Of a DNA stretch of 5,796 bases, positions 5,615-5,796 are shown piece after piece. Position 1 is the stretch's first letter. Each line of letters opens with the position of its first letter. Origin of the DNA: Firm-04 sp045596625. Lineage in GTDB: Bacteria; Bacillota; Clostridia; Oscillospirales; Ruminococcaceae. Under the pieces are notes generated by a model, which saw only the letters and a list, made by a program, of their open reading frames with translations, had not been told where the DNA came from and ran no database searches. Made by a program: the position numbers and the translations under genes. The stretch lies in contig JAZOCU010000077.1 of assembly GCA_045596625.1 (NCBI GenBank), positions 1-5,796 on the forward strand, read 5' to 3'.

Positions 5615-5796
5615 ATTCGTTATTCTTCTTTCGCCTTTCAGCGAGTATTTTTTGCAGCTCCGCACGGTCGGTTGTGATCATTTCCTGCTCGGATTTTGAT
5701 GCCTTCACCACCACGGGAACCTTGTTGTTACCGGAGCACACAAGTGCCTCACCGCGTTCGAATCGGGTGATGGATCTCAGCTCTGTTTTGGAGAGC
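5613..5796 (-). CDS. C-terminal end of a VirB4/TraE-like conjugation ATPase (runs off right edge)
   Basis: The frame enters at the right edge and is open for 60 residues to TAG at 5615-5613. The end of the protein reads LSKTELRSITRFERGEALVC, then SGNNKVPVVVKASKSEQEMI, then TTDRAELQKILAERRKKNNE. The pattern hydrophobic-x-x-F-x-x-GEAL-(V/L)-x-x-GNNxVPVxVxAS-x-x-E-x-x-(L/I)-TTDRAEL is what I know from the C-termini of VirB4/TraE-type ATPases in Gram-positive ICEs, which power assembly and function of the mating channel at the membrane. The ATPase motifs themselves lie beyond the window. It is the first visible gene of the operon and overlaps the ribosome-binding site of the next one. The frame is certain; the family is likely but rests on a short tail. 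Confidence 0.75.
   Translation of the reverse strand, partial: LSKTELRSITRFERGEALVCSGNNKVPVVVKASKSEQEMITTDRAELQKILAERRKKNNE

Noticed and set aside
1..5796. Search for CRISPR repeats, tRNA genes, insertion-sequence ends, attachment sites and an origin of transfer
   Set aside because: No direct repeat array, cloverleaf, transposase fragment or integrase-linked repeat was seen by eye; the window appears to be internal to the element.

Overview
The window looks like an interior piece of an integrative and conjugative element (ICE) of a Firmicute, most likely a gut-type Clostridia (Oscillospiraceae/Lachnospiraceae) relative of the Tn1549/CTn group. The grounds are a VirB4-type ATPase C-terminus, a VirD4/TraG coupling protein of the clostridial type, and two small proteins that I recognise from memory as the ICE-linked families DUF5697 and DUF6100. 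Strong AGGAGG ribosome-binding sites and TTG start use fit a Firmicute. Naming by family is from memory and was not searched.

Every gene I can support lies on the minus strand, so transcription runs from the right edge to the left edge. In that order: the C-terminus of a VirB4/TraE-like ATPase (cut by the right edge), a DUF5697-like winged-helix protein, a DUF6100-like protein with a RusA-style acidic motif, a 64-residue basic protein, a 380-residue winged-helix-like protein, the coupling protein (620 residues), a 158-residue single-pass membrane protein, a 14-codon leader ORF, and the N-terminus of an acidic, low-complexity protein that probably continues into S1 RNA-binding domains (cut by the left edge).

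The genes are packed as one operon. Neighbours overlap by 4 to 14 bases, or the upstream stop codon sits inside the next ribosome-binding site. These overlaps decide two starts: the winged-helix gene most likely begins at 4224 (ATGA overlap) and the coupling-protein gene at 3092, each shorter than the longest open frame. They also support the small 64-residue gene at 4221-4415.

The only real gap is 505-743, before the S1-type gene. Read as minus-strand RNA it holds a 14-codon ORF with a good ribosome-binding site, an 8-bp inverted repeat enclosing a quasi-palindrome, a close match to the boxA antitermination element of rRNA operons, and a 10-bp hairpin just before the ribosome-binding site of the S1-type gene. 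I see no convincing promoter or terminator there. An rRNA-leader-like antitermination or processing signal inside a conjugation operon is the most interesting feature of the window; the RusA-like motif in the DUF6100-like protein is second.

No tRNA, rRNA, CRISPR array, insertion sequence, attachment site or origin of transfer was recognised.
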